DNA from: Plasmodium brasilianum
Taxonomy: Eukaryota > Apicomplexa > Aconoidasida > Haemosporida > Plasmodiidae
DNA: 64,000 nucleotides
Direction of reading: 5' to 3'
Assembly (NCBI RefSeq): GCF_023973825.1
Contig: NC_090121.1
Location: 2,030,001 to 2,094,000, forward strand
Under the pieces are notes generated by a model. That model did not search any database. It had not been told where the DNA came from and saw only the letters and a list, made by a program, of their open reading frames with translations. Position numbers and translations under genes: made by a program. Positions 27,700-41,261 of this stretch are shown piece after piece. Numbering within the stretch: the stretch's first letter is position 1; each line of letters starts with the position of its first letter.

Positions 27700-28900
27700 A
27701 AAGAAAATAAATATTTATATTATTAAGGAGCAAACGAATGAATTATCTAAGGGTGGCTTAGCACATTCATCTCTACATTTATTATGAAATCAATTAAATA
27801 TAGATTATTCTCATAACTGATACACCTCAGAGTTATGGAAAATGGAAATTCCACAGAGTGATGACATCAAATTTAACGTGTGGAAATTTGGCTTCATATA
27901 AAAGTTTATTAAGCGGAAGATAAAAAAGATTGAAGGATAAAATACATATAAAGAGCTTGGTTAATACTAAATCATATATCGTAAATATATCAAAATGAAT
28001 ATCATTGATTTAAAATATATAATAAAGGTAGATATGCAGATACTGTATCAATAATACTGAATAATATTAGGAGGCAAAACATATATTTATTTAAATGTAA
28101 TTTAAGAAAGTATAAAAATGAACGAAAAATATATCTAAATGAAATAAATAAGGAAAAAAATTATAATACATAAGAATTATTTAGGAATTGATGCATCAAT
28201 AGGAAGAAAAATAACCTATGGAACAAATCGATATATTAGAATTAAAGTATTTGAAATATAAAAAAAATATTTTTTTATTTCAACTTTGTATCTTAACAAG
28301 TAAAATGGAGAATATGATTTATAAAAATATTTATCAAGAAGGAGAAATAAATAAACGTACGGTAAGGTGAATTAATAGGTGTTTACTTATATGTCATACA
28401 TAATATAATTATTAAATTTTATGGAATGGTAGTTAAATAATATTTAGAAAACATATATGTAAATAAATGCCCAAGTCTTATAGTTAAATCTTTTTAAAGA
28501 GATAATGTCTACATATTGAACCCAACGAAGTCATTAAAATAAATTCATATATAAAGTAAAAATAGAAGTTTTGTTATATATTGAAGTATCCGAAGAACAG
28601 TATTCATTATATATGAATTACTATGTGAGTATATTAACGTAATGAAGTCCTCGATCATATGTATAGGAATGAATTGTATGTTATAAAATTATATAATTTA
28701 TAAAAAATGAATTAATAAATAGTATTTCTTAAGAAATATATTATTTTGTGAGAATGCTAAATAAACTAAAATAAATGAAATCAAAATCTTATATTATCTT
28801 TAATACATAATCACTATATTGAATAAATGTGCATAAACTCATATAAGTGAATATTATGAATGTCTTTTTTATATGATTGTCCATATAAAAAGAAAAAAAG
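27700..28900 (+). pseudogene. Heavily decayed region with coding-like fragments
   Basis: The base composition rises in G, and short coding-like runs appear in several frames. Examples are KEQTNELSKGGLAHSSLHLL at 27725-27785, YGKWKFHRVMTSNLTCGNLA at about 27830-27890, and VIDLKYI-like runs to about 28020. Stops and frame changes are frequent. It follows the pir pseudogene on the same strand. I cannot assign a family. It may be more than one old gene. Confidence 0.35.
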
Positions 28901-30943
28901 TTACTAAGAGATAATATACATTTTAAAATCATAACATTATAAAAAAGGTATAAATAATAAAAATGAAAAACTTGTACATTTCATTCGTTAATTAAACAAT
29001 ATAATTCTTCACGTACAACTTATTAGATCCATAAGTAATAGCATAGTTAATATGTGATATAACCTGGGTGTGCGGTATTACTAATAAATAAAAAAATATT
29101 AAATAATAAAATTTTTATAGGCTACATTTTATATAATTTTATAATTTTTTTTACCGAAATATTGATGTCAAACAAAATTATTATGTATTATATATTCATA
29201 TGATCTTAACCATATAACAAATTATAAAAATAAAATAATAATATAAATGATAAATTATGAAATATTACCACGGAATATAACGTAATGCATTTAGGTAAAT
29301 AGAAAAATATTAAGACTAATATTAAAAAATAAGAGCATAATTTAACTTATGATATAGTTGCATAACGTAGAAAAGATTAAACATATTAGAAACAAAAAAA
29401 AAAAGAATTCAAAAATTACTTTTTCATTTAAAGAAAAATTAAAATATTTAGAAAGTGACAATTAAAATAATTCATTTATGAAACAATAAAGTAATAAGTT
29501 TATTGTGAAGTAATAAATATGGTTCTTTTGTTAGACTATAATTACATTTATATTAGGAATAAATATAGAATTATACAATTTCTTCATAATTACTTTTTTA
29601 ATTTAAAATTATCTTTATATTTAATAGTTTTCGTTCCTTTTTTTTTGATTAATTTTTTTTTTTTTTAAATGTAATATGAAATATTTTTTTTATGATTCGT
29701 ATAATGTTTTGTGCGTATAATAATTTTTTAGTTTCCATTTGCAGTGATATAAACCACAATTAAAAAAATTAAGATATATAATATTTTTGTAAATATGTAT
29801 TTCGCACAAAAACAAAAATTAAATTAAAATATATTTACGTATATATTTTTTTTAAATATATGCTTTTTATGGTATGTGTTTATAAAACAAAAGAAATAAT
29901 GAACTTATTTTAAAAAATTGTTCTGAAAAAAATAAATTAATGATTTTCTTAACACATTATTATACTATTATATTAAAAAATATTATGTATAATATTTATT
30001 TGGAAATATATTTTATCAGAATATTTTTGAAATTATTACTAATAAATCAAAGAAACATCAACAAAAAATATTTTTGATTTTTTTTTTTTTTTTTTTGGTT
30101 TTTAATCATAAACATTAATTTATTTAATGAATAAAATACGAAAAAAACGTTTTTTTATAAATTTATTAATATATTATATGCAATAATTAAATGTATTTCC
30201 AAAATATAATTCATAAAATTATATATTTATAGTACAGATACAAAACTTCCATATGGATTATACTTTTTAAAATATAAAATTTCATAAATTATAAACCATG
30301 AAAATCCCATTTCTTACAAATGTATTTTATTTTACAGAATTCATATTATATTAGTTATTACGGAATAATTTATAATGGAAATGTTCTTTTATTAAAATTT
30401 AATTTTTTCATTTATATTTATAATTAAAAACATTTAATTATAGTTACTAAATTTTATAATATGCAGTTTGTGTAGGTATTTGAAATGCTAAGGAAAATTA
30501 ATTGGAATCAATAATTAAAGCCTTAATGCATAAAATTATATACAGTATCTCCATTTTGCACTTATATTTTGAATAAACCAATAATTTAGAAATATTACAA
30601 TAATAATTTCTTTTTATTCTCCAAACATATAATAAATTATTATGAAATCAGTTTACTATTAGATAATTATTTTATATATTTTGAATATTTATATTTATTA
30701 ACGAACTTAAATTATTTTAATTCGAATTAGATTTTTATAAATAACATTAAAATAAAAATTTAATAGTTATTTTCATTTTCTCTTTTGTAAAATACATATA
30801 TATATATTTTTTATTTAGATCTTTATGGAGCAGTGTCAAAAAAAAATTTTTAACTAATGTAGGAACTTTTATTATTAGTTGTACACTATGCTATTCTTAA
30901 TTTTTTCTTAAAAGAATAAATTATAATATTAATAATTAACATA
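28900..30943. promoter_or_regulatory. 5' flank of the 31 kb gene
   Basis: Upstream region of the intact exported gene. No open frame of note. It contains a 19-base T run at 30078-30096. The block at about 30375-30520 resembles the DNA at about 63650-63805. No promoter motif can be defined from the sequence alone. The function as promoter is inferred from position. Confidence 0.4.
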
Positions 30944-31822
30944 ATGGAACAAAAAAATAAGTTTCTCTTTTTTAATATAATTGCTATCTTTATTTTTTTA
31001 AGTTGGGTATACTATTTTAACAATGAAGTGCTATGATAAAGTTTTATAATATTATTTTATATTATTGATATTTAACTTGTTGTATTATTAATAATACTTT
31101 TCCTTTGAATAAAATTATTTAATGTTTAAATAGGAAATATTTATATATGTTTTTTTTTTTTTTAGAACCCATTTAACATATCTTTGAATGAAAACTGCAG
31201 ACATCGTAAAAAATTAGATACAAAAATTTATAGATTACTTGCAAAATATAAACGGAATAAGGATTCAAGTGTTGTATTTGTTAAAGTAAAGGTTCCAATT
31301 AAAGAAGAATATGCAGAAAAAGATGTATTTAACAAGGATGAAGTATCAAGAAGAAAAAATAATCAGTTAGGTAAACATATATATAATAATATTGGAGACT
31401 ATGAACTATCTAGGGAAAATAATTCTTCTGTATGCACAAGAAGAGATCCACATTTTGGAAAAAGAATATATGACCATATATATTATAAAAATCATGTTAG
31501 GTTTGCTACGAATAACGATTTTAACTTTTTAAAAAGTAGTAAAAATAGAAAAATAAATATGTTACGTGCTTTATTTATTATATATCTACCCATTGTATTA
31601 CTAAATATTGCTATGATAGATTTTAGTAGTTGGACACTTAGAGATATAATTCCAGAAGATTGGAAGATACCAATAATTATATTAATATATATATTGCCTA
31701 TGGTGTTTATGCCATTGGCTATTTTTATCTGTAGGAAGCTTGAAAAATATGATAAAATGTTATATATAAAAAGTAAAATGTATAATAGGAAATATCGTCC
31801 TTTAACTAATATAGGTTTTTAA
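30944..31822 (+). CDS. fam-l/fam-m-like two-exon exported protein
   Basis: Exon 1 is 30944-31027 (28 codons, starting MEQKNKF, a typical fam-l start). The intron is 31028-31165 (138 bp, GT...AG after a 14-T run) and exon 2 is 31166-31822. It is phase 0 and 246 residues in total. Exon 1 gives a hydrophobic signal (LFFNIIAIFIFLSWVYYF). RLLAKY at residues 51-56 sits where fam-l/fam-m proteins carry their PEXEL-like export motif, but the fifth position is Lys, not Glu or Gln. The middle is polar and charged (about residues 57-158). Two membrane helices follow, near 160-182 and 196-218, with a short basic tail. It is intact with no stops. These proteins are thought to be exported to the infected red cell and its surface in P. 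malariae; the function is unknown. The choice between fam-l and fam-m is uncertain. Confidence 0.85.
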
Positions 31823-32034
31823 AAAAATTATGATCATTTATTTTCTTAGCTACATATATTCATTACAAGCATCAATATAAGTACATAACTTTTATTAATC
31901 CACCTTTAGATAAATAATCTTTTTCATAGGAAACAGTAAAATAAACGTTTTTCATTTTTTGATGAATTTGAATGTTTTAATATTTTTGAGTTTGTATTTT
32001 AAATTATTCTTTTTAGTTTGACAAAAAGTTATAT

Positions 32035-32080
<46 letters not shown>

Positions 32081-33512
32081 TAAAATATATTATTTTGGAA
32101 AAAAAATATATATACATAAATATGTTTCAAAATAATTACGGAAAGGCATAATAAAAATAACTTTGTAGTTATCTTTTGTAGTTTTGTGTGTAACTGTAAA
32201 ATATTGTCTTGTTTTTATTATTATCATGTTCTTTCTTAAAAACTATTTGTTGATATATTCAAAGCGAAGTTTTATTAACATAATATAAAAAATTAATTAT
32301 CTCCTTTTTCTTATTAAGATACAAATTAAATGAATGATTATATATTATTACTTATTGTTGTATATTTTATTTGTTTAAATGTACATATGTAAATTATATA
32401 TTTCATAAAAGTTATTATCATATATTTAATTTTACTTAAAACACAAATTCATTATATGAGAGCTAAGAATAAATTAAAATAAAAACAAATCGATGTAACT
32501 TATTTTATCAGATTTTAGGAGTAATGTAAAATAATATAGAGAATAATTACTATATATTTATTTAACTTTGTTGTCCGTTTTTACTAAACAATTTGTTTAA
32601 TGAATAATTAAAATGTAACATAAGGCCCAAAAATATAAAAAACTTTTATGACATTTTAAATGTCAGAAGAAAGAGATAAACATCTTTTTGTTTATTTATA
32701 TTTTATTTTATGCTGTAGATCAGTTTTTAATATTATTGTGCACTAAATATTATTATATTTTAAAATTTCTAGTAAATATTAAATTCCGTTTAGTATACTT
32801 AACATAGACTGTTAATTTAATTTTTTTTTGTTTGTTTTCCAATGTCTGCTTTTAATAATATTGGGAAATATTGAGTAATATTATGAATTTTGAATATTTA
32901 GTAATTAAGAATGTTTATTTTATTTATATTTATTCTACATTTTGTTCTGAATATTTACTGAATAATTTATTTTATAATGAATGTGTTGAATTTTCCTTCT
33001 TTTTGTTTTTTTTTAAGAATCTTATATTAGATAAATTCAATAAATTCAATTTTATTTATACATTAAATATAACTATAATATATCTCAAATGTGTTATGCT
33101 TTAAGAACACATAATAAGAAGTCAGGGTACAATTTCATGAGTATAAATAAATGAAATAAAAATGCCTTGCCAATATAAGCTTTTGAATTGTGGAACGTTA
33201 GAATCTTAAGCTATTATTAGATAGGAATGTTTTAGTTATTTTTTCCATATATAAAACAAATATTATTGCAAGTTCAGATTAAATTCATTAAAAAAATAAT
33301 TAAATAAATACAAAAAAAGTATTTGACAAAACGCTAGAAAAAATAAATTATTCTAAAAGGACAAATAAAAAAATATATATAAAAAGTTAAAAATAAAAGT
33401 GTCTATATTTTATTTATGTTCCTCTTTCTATTCTTTGATCTTTGTCATTTCTACTTAATAGAAATGATTATATAATCCAATTTTGTGGGCTTCTTAATAT
33501 CTTTGATATATA
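31823..33512. other. Intergenic, shared 3' flank module
   Basis: Lies between the convergent 31 kb gene and the pir gene. It contains the flank module (about 32461-32990) related to 20641-21160 and an (AT)n tract. The open frame at 32871-33104 (+) starts with a non-ATG codon and is Phe/Tyr/Asn-rich. Its only interest is the partial match to the frame at 20965-21165. Confidence 0.5.
32039..32074. repeat. (AT)n microsatellite, about 36 bp
   Basis: An uninterrupted AT dinucleotide run, the longest in the window. Other AT runs of 20-29 bp lie at about 36643-36667, 45117-45136 and 47887-47914. Confidence 0.9.
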
Positions 33513-35365
33513 TCAGTTGATATTCCGTAAATCATTTGATGAATGAAGTTCACCTTCTATATTTACTACGTTAAATCTCCTCCTGTCAGAATGTCTATAA
33601 GTACGTTTTAAGAAGCGCCTTGGTTGTTTGCGTGTACTTAAATCGGTGAAATCAAGCCTATACCTTTGTTGCCTTTTTCTATGTCTACGTAAACGTGATC
33701 CGAAGGGAGTAAACTAATATATAAATGAAAGTAAAAAACATATATAATATGTTTATTTAACAACTAGAGTATTTTAAGAAAAATATGTTATAAATGGTAA
33801 CTAATAATGTATACATACATAAAAAAATAATTTTGTATTTACTTTAAAAAAAAGATAAAATGTAAAAATAATTCCCATTACTAAAGTAACTCCTGTAGAA
33901 ATACGGACAAAAATGTTGTTTAATATATTTGATTCATTAGCTGATCTCCTTTTCCTCACTCTTTCGCGTGCTAGTTTTAAATCATCTTCTGTCCATGACC
34001 TTCCAGCCTGAACTTTGTATTTTTTAGTATCTTCCATTTGTGTAGCAAATTTTCCTTCAACTAATACATCCATATACTTGCAAAGTAGTTCTTCATTTTT
34101 ATTTCTACTTTTAGATGGACACTGCAGTGTTCCTCTCTCATCAAATTTCCATCTAATAGAGCCAGGTGCGTCTTTCACAGGAGGTACAGCTTCTTTTTTT
34201 ACTGAAATCTTACCAAAATTCCTTTCTTTACCTTTTGTTTCATGTAGACCCACTCGTGATGAATCTCCTTGGGATGAACGTCCTTTTGCTTGATCTGCAC
34301 TTGACTTTAAATTCGAATCATCTGGAGAGGATCCACCAACAGATGCTCTTGATCCATCATTTCCAGTTGTAGGCACACTTCTAGATAACATGACAGATGC
34401 TGCTAATAAATTACAATGTTGACGTCCCATTTCACTTGATGTAAGTTCGCCATTATCTAGATAATAGCATGTGCCATAAGTAATTGAGTTTAAAAATTCT
34501 GGATCTGTTATCACAGAATTTAATTTTTCTTCATCAAAATTAGCTGTAATTCCATTTAATCCATCACAACGCTCGCTACCTCTAGATCCTAAAGCGGATA
34601 AGAGTTTACTAGGATCAAACTTATCATCGCAAGTTAAAATATAATCTGGACATTCTGATAGCCCGGTCCAACAACAGTGACTCTCTCTATCATATAGTTC
34701 TTTGATAGCTTCAAGGTACGCTCTATATTTATCACTGCCAACAGTATTACATTTATTACTACTTTTAATAGTGTTATAGTTTTTAAAATAATCATACAAA
34801 TATTTTTTTTCTATTTTATAATTCAATTCCTCGTAGTCCTTGAGAATATATCCGTAAGAACAATCATGATTATTGTGCTTAAGAAAAAGATCACTTTGTA
34901 ATTTATTAAATTTATCAATAATATGTATATCATCCGTTTGTTGACCGTTTTTAAATAATTTCCATATTTCATGATATACCCAGTATTTATAATGTGAACA
35001 ATATTCCTTACTTTTTTTCAATTTATCCTTATCAAACACATATTTTAAAAGTTTTGATACTTTTTTACAAAGTGTAATATATTTTTCTTTGTGAGTAGAA
35101 GTTATTCCCTCAAATTCAGTACAATGTTGACCATCAGTCACATCTTTAACTTCATCTTCCAATTCTTTATATATATTATACGGTTTTGAATCCTTAAAAA
35201 TTTTTTCCTGAAAATTGAAAGTATAAAATGAATTATTCATGTACTAAAATATTTCTTACAAAGATTTATTTTTGTCATGTTACATGTGAAAAGTGATAAT
35301 TTAATATAGTATCATTATCATTATTTCAATTAAAAATGAAAATATACATAATCTACAGCTTCCAT
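33513..35365 (-). CDS. pir: PIR (Plasmodium interspersed repeat) protein, intact three-exon gene
   Basis: Exon 1 is 35357-35365 (ATG GAA GCT), the intron is 35208-35356, exon 2 is 33843-35207, the second intron is 33714-33842, and exon 3 is 33513-33713. All junctions are phase 0 and the product is 524 residues. I prefer the tiny exon 1 to the ATG at 35238-35240, because an acceptor (TTTTCAG) lies just before EKIFKDSKPYNIYKELEDE, a typical PIR opening. The ectodomain has many Cys and Trp residues (HCTEF, CSHYKYWVYHEIWKLF, HCCWTG, CPDYIL). A Ser/Gly/Lys-rich linker follows (about residues 280-340), then a basic EDDLKLARERVRKRR stretch and one transmembrane helix (VTLVMGIIFTFYLFF) at the end of exon 2. 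Exon 3 gives the classic FTPFGSRLRR start and a basic tail of 66 residues. The gene is GC-richer than its surroundings. Function: predicted variant antigen on or in the infected cell. Confidence 0.92.
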
Positions 35366-36635
35366 TTCTATAATTTCCTTTCCCTCTTACAATGTATATA
35401 CTAGATTATATAATTAAAACTGTATATATATATATATATTTACGTATAAATAATGACGACCTATTTACAATTAGCTCATTTCGAGCATTTTCTTTTTTTT
35501 ATTAGTAATTACATCCATTTACATATTTCTTAAAGAAATGTAACACTAATTTATTTTATAAAATAAATTATAACTGTATCGTTTTTATTACATTAATATT
35601 GTTCATTAAAACCGAAATAACTTTAACATTTATGCGGTATAATTGTAAATAGTAAAAGAGAAAGAATGTATTATAGAAAAAATTTATTCTCTCTCTATAT
35701 ATATATGTACATAAGTAATTAATTGTTATTATCTAATTTTCTTTAATTGAAAATATAAATTTTAATATAAAAAATAAAAAATTGTAATGCCCTATCATAT
35801 ATTTTTGTTTTCAAGCATTTTTATACACTTAAATATTTATATATATCTAAATATGGTATTCCATCAAAATTACCAAATTTCCTTGTTTAGAAGTTATTTT
35901 TCTATTCGTGAATATAATCATCACCCCATTAAAACTATATCTTCTACTCTATATATGCGCATTACCATAATTAACCGAGTTCATATTAGAAAAATTATAA
36001 AAATGTAATTAAAAAGAGAAATATTAAGAAAAAAAGAAAAGAAACACAAACAAATAAACTTTTTTTAATGATAAAAAATTTTACTTAGAAAATTTATTTT
36101 ACTTATAATTCCACAATTTAGATAACCTATATTTAACGCAAATACAAATTATTTACCTCTTTTAATGACCACAATAAACTGTAAGTCGATATTGTTTTTC
36201 TTGTTTCATTATTACAGTTCACATAGCATATATTATGTTGTACATCAATGCGCATATGAATAAAATGAACTAATCAGATCAATTATTTTTAGTAAAAACT
36301 TTAATATGTTCATTCGCTTAAAAAGAAGGATAAAAACATTTTTATTTTTCCCGCATAATAAAAATATTATTTTGAAGATAACTAATAGGCAATTAGCATG
36401 ATTCAAATATAGTTTAATATTAAATTTTGGAAATATATTTGCAATATTTATTTAATTTTTCATAGAAACTGAAAAAATATTTAAAACGAACATTATTATG
36501 AGGCACAATTTGTATGGATTATTTAATACTTTTTATACATTTTCTTTTGTTTAATGATAAATGAACTAAAATATAATTTATTATATCAGTAAATTAAGAA
36601 AATATTAGAGAATGTTTTCTTATTTTTTTAAATAC

Positions 36636-36667
<32 letters not shown>

Positions 36668-39600
36668 ACATTTTGTGTTTTAAAAATAAAAACGTATAAA
36701 ATATTGCAATTAGGGCATAAGTCAATTATTAGCATGTTTTAATAAAATTATAACACATGAAAATTAAGAAAATAACATTACAAACTATATTGCATATATT
36801 AATATACATGGAAAGAAGATTTATTTTCTGTCAATTTTATGCATAAGAGAAAATAAATATTTTTTATGTTACATATTACATTTATATTTTATATAATTTC
36901 ATTTTATTTTTTGTTTTTTTGCTTGCATAACTTGCTGGTTCGCATACTATGCCTTTGTTTTGCTACATAAATAAATTATTTTATTATGCTAATATTAATG
37001 TAACTTGTTTAAGTGCAAAATAAAAATGCGAATAAAAGTATGTTTTCTTAATGAAGCTTCTTTAGAAAAAAAAATAAAACTTATAATAATACTTCTTTAT
37101 ACATTGAATAAAAAAAAATAATAGTATTGCATATATTTTCAAAAGGTATCATATGTTAATTTTTATTTATTTTGTTCTCATAATTTACTTATTATGTTAT
37201 ATACTTTTTTTGGTTAGAGGTATTAACAGCTGTAAGATTACCTTATTGTCACTCATGAGATTACACAGAATTACCTAATAATACAATAGTGGACATTGCA
37301 TAATGTAAATAAAATGCTTTAATTATTTTTATTGAAATATATCTTCCTTAAATCCTTTTTTAAAAATTTTTTCTTATTATGTTAGATTATTTATTTTAGA
37401 TTTCGATAATCTCCATATGTTAAATTCCATAAATTATATGCTTCATAATTTCTAATCATAGTCATCATACAATTACCATTAGATATATAAATTATTTTTA
37501 TAATCCTGGCTTATTTTTGTTTATTACTTTAAATATGTTATGCTTCAATATATTAAGTATATCAAATGAACCAATTAATCCATTAATTTATTAATATTTA
37601 AGTTAAAAATTCTTCTCAGTCTTATTCCTGTTTTTGCTCTACTTTTTAGTTTAAAGTTAACTTGAAAGGACAATGATAACATTTTCTTTATTCTCGAATG
37701 TACGTAGTTATATACAGAATTTATTTTTAGAAAAATGTGCAAACAATTATTAATTACTTCACATTTTTTATGTTCTAAAGAATATAATATTATATGAAAA
37801 AAGTAATACATTCGAAAAATACCCAAATTTAATATTTTTTCCAAAAAATTTATTTCTGCTGATCTTATATAATATAGTTTTACTTATTATCTATTTGTTT
37901 AAAAATAAAATATTTAAAAAGAAAAAGTATCCATTTTTGTTAGCTATTTTGTAAGTTCAGTTTAAATGTAAATATTGATATACTCTTGGGGTGACCGAAT
38001 TATAATATTACTCAGCAGATAAAATAACAGATATATTTAGTGAAATATTAGATATACCATTAATAATATTGTTTTATATACATTTTCTTCGAACATTAAT
38101 TTGAAAAAATATAAAAAAAAAAAAAATTAATTTATGAATTTATTAAATTAGAAAATACGTTTCATGTAACATTTTCTTTAATTGAATGATTGTGTTAAAG
38201 GAGTATATTTTCCATATAATTCATTCATTTAAATTTACTGTTTCAAATTATATTATGTGGTATTATAATCTATATCAGTGTATACAATAATGTGTAAAAA
38301 AGACTTAAATACTTCATTTATTTGTTATATATTTACTAAGTCTATAAATAGATATATAAAATTATATGCATATTCCTTTGGTCAAATGAATGAATAAACG
38401 AAAAAAACACCAATGTACCTCAATTATATAACATCTATTAATAAATATTTTATATTCCTATATATCTTCTATTAAAGATATATTAATAAAATATATTATT
38501 TTACTTCACTTTTTCACCTATTGCGAAATTTTTAGTAGTTCGTTAGAGGTTTAAGAAATATTTTTTCAAACTTTAAACGGATTAATAACTTTTTCTAAAT
38601 ACGTAATAGATAAGATGATAAAAATACTCGTACTATAACATTATATATAATAATAAAACATATAAATTATCGCAAAAGTGTTAAATTTATTAGTTTATTA
38701 ACTTCTTAAATTTTAGAATATCACTAATAATATATATAATGTATATTACTTATTAATACCATACAGGGAATACAAAGCGCGCAATAGACATACATACATT
38801 TCTTGCAAAAAATATGTCCACAAAAAAATACTAATTTAAGATGCATATATATATATATATGCTATTATCCTAAATTTAAAATTCTATAGAATATTGGACA
38901 AGCAAATTGATAAGCAATCCAGGGGATATATTACATTATGCTTATTAATTAACTAATTTTTTGTGTATGGAGGTATGGAAAGAAAAATTCTTTATATAAG
39001 GATAAATACAAAAATTAAAACACTTGAAGAATAATTAACTAATATTTCTTTAATCATTTCCATAATTAGAATTCTCTAATACGTTTATTTAGACGATGCT
39101 AATATATATACATTACACTCACTAGAAAAAGGTAAAGAAATAACTCAATCCAAAAATTAACTTAAAAAGAAAATAAGGATACTGCTTATACAATAAAAAA
39201 ACTAACACATATTATTAACAAAATAAGTCTTTTATTGTTGCTAATTTGATAATCATAGCAAACTGCATAAAATATTCAACATATTTAATATACTATTAGT
39301 GAAGCATCAAAAGAATAGCACAGTTCTTAGGAGTATATAAAAAATATGCTTTCCAGCATTTAAGCAAAAATTAATTAATAATATGTAAATAAATAGAAAA
39401 TATATTTATATTATTCAGTTTGTATATACCTATTATATAGCTTTCGTTTTAAATGCTTTAATATACATATATATATATGTCTTTCCTTAATTATTTTATC
39501 ATCTAAGCAGTGAATAACTTAAGTAAATGTAGAAAAGATATACATTTTATATAACATTATATGAACATTATCACCTAATGTATTTCTTATACATATTTAA

Positions 39601-40454
39601 CAGAACATTTTAGACTAGTTGATAATAATAAAACAATTCTTTAAAAATTATTCGAATTTCACTAATGATGCGAATTCCTATAAATATATGTTCTACTTAC
39701 GCCTTCTCTAATTAATATTAGAAATAAGAAAGCGAAATTTTTTAAGTTTTTTTTATTTTAAAGCAAAATATGTAGTTATACATAGAAATATTATAGCTAT
39801 CTCCATATAAGCGATATACTGAATTATATAAAAACTGATTATTAAAGTGAATATTACATAATTTGTAAATATTTTACTATTTAACTTGGGTAAATATGAT
39901 TATAATATTTTGAAATGTTATATTATTCTTTATATAAATATTTTTAATTGTATAGATTAAATATGTAAAAGTCATAATATGATAAATATGCAAAATTTAT
40001 TAAAGTATATATATATATATATGACTAGAAAGTAAATTTTTAATTATATTTCAAATCTTTAATAATTTAAACTAAAAATTAAAGTACAGAATATATAATT
40101 ATATTACAAGAAATATAAAATTATATAAAGACAATTTTTTAATAATAAGTGCAAAAAAATATAAAAAATTCATATATATTAGATAATTGTATTGGTGGCA
40201 TACATTTTTTTACAATTGAATATATAAAATTATATTTTCTTTCAGATTACTAAAATAAATTTATAGAATTAAATTTTTGCAATAAATAAATGATTATCAC
40301 TTTTTACTAGACTTACATTAATTTATGAGATAGTTTTATATATATTAATTTAAAACAGTTGTATTCTGCAAGGAAGCAGAATGAAATATAAAAACAACAT
40401 TACTAGTAATACAAATATATAATGGATTATAATATGAAATAATAAGAGACATAA
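35366..40454. other. Intergenic stretch upstream of pir, AT-rich
   Basis: The part next to 35366 should hold the pir promoter. No motif could be defined. A low-complexity frame at 35787-36008 (+) is not convincing. At 37575-37844 (-) a 90-codon frame (non-ATG start) has a hydrophobic part and a basic KLKSRAKTGIRLRR stretch near its end, faintly like a PIR tail. It could be a gene remnant but is not called. An (AT)n tract is at 36643-36667. Confidence 0.4.
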
Positions 40455-41261
40455 TTATTTTAGGCATTCTCGGATACTATAAAAAAAACCTAAACAATAA
40501 ACTAACGGCAAAAACAGTATTAATATAAGCATAAAAAGGGCATACCAAATTGCATATTTTACTGGATGTTTTTACTGAATGTTTAGAATATCATTAATTT
40601 TATCTTTAATAATATTACAATTACGTTTATTACTTGAGTTGATGAGGTCTGAAGATGAATCATTCTCTGAGTATAACTTTTTTGAAGATTTGTGTAGGTT
40701 TTTATTGTTCTGAATATTATTATAATGTTTTACTGTAAAAGATTTTTCTTTTAAATTATGTTTAACGTTAAAATCTCCAAGATTTTGAGGTTTTTTACGT
40801 GGCATAAAATAATTCAATTCTTCTTGATATGTATCATTGTATATTGATTCATTATCTTCTTCTTGAAAAAAGTTATATTGCTTTAATGCATATGGTTTTT
40901 TTTCAAATGATGCAGTACTTTTTCCTTTTAAATCATATATTTTTTCTTTTAAACATTTATGTTTATCTTCCAGAAATGCTCTTATTTCACTGCTTAACAA
41001 TCTGCTATATTTAATATTTAATATGTTATTTATGTTCAATTTCTTGTTCCGAGTTTTATCGCAGATATTTGACTATAAGTTCATATTAAAAAAATATATA
41101 TTTATATATTATATGAATAAAATATTCCTCTCATGTAAAAACATAAAATAAAAAAGAAAAAGGAAAAAAATTAAGTATAATAACTATGATACCTCGTCAT
41201 AATATTTGAATATCCATATTAGACAGGAAAAAATAAAGGCTCTAATAAAAAAAATGATCAT
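40455..41261 (-). pseudogene. Two-exon exported protein with a premature stop before its membrane helix
   Basis: Exon 1 is 41193-41261 (23 codons, hydrophobic, ending FKYYDE). The intron is 41073-41192 (120 bp) and exon 2 is 40455-41072, phase 0. The exon 2 frame has an in-frame TAA at 40572-40574. Immediately beyond it the same frame continues 38 codons with a strong helix (AIWYALFMLILILFLPLVYC) and a basic tail, and stops at 40455-40457. The product to the first stop is 189 residues; the full frame is 228. YSRLLSSEIRAF at the start of exon 2 is in the export-motif position. The body is Asn/Lys/Ser-rich. Either a pseudogene with one lesion, or a gene now encoding a soluble form. An assembly error is possible. 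The family is related to the other two-exon exported proteins here by architecture. Confidence 0.7.

Noticed and set aside
34015..34372. Plus-strand frames inside the pir gene
   Set aside because: Antisense shadows of the Ser/Gly-rich linker of PIR exon 2.
35208..35240. ATG at 35238-35240 as the start of the pir gene
   Set aside because: The 11 codons after it look like the end of an intron (pyrimidine-rich, ending TTTTCAG). A 9-bp exon 1 with a donor at 35355-35356 fits the usual pir layout better.
37575..37844. 90-codon minus-strand frame with a basic tail
   Set aside because: The start is not an ATG, there is no clear splice acceptor, and likeness to a PIR tail is too weak to call.
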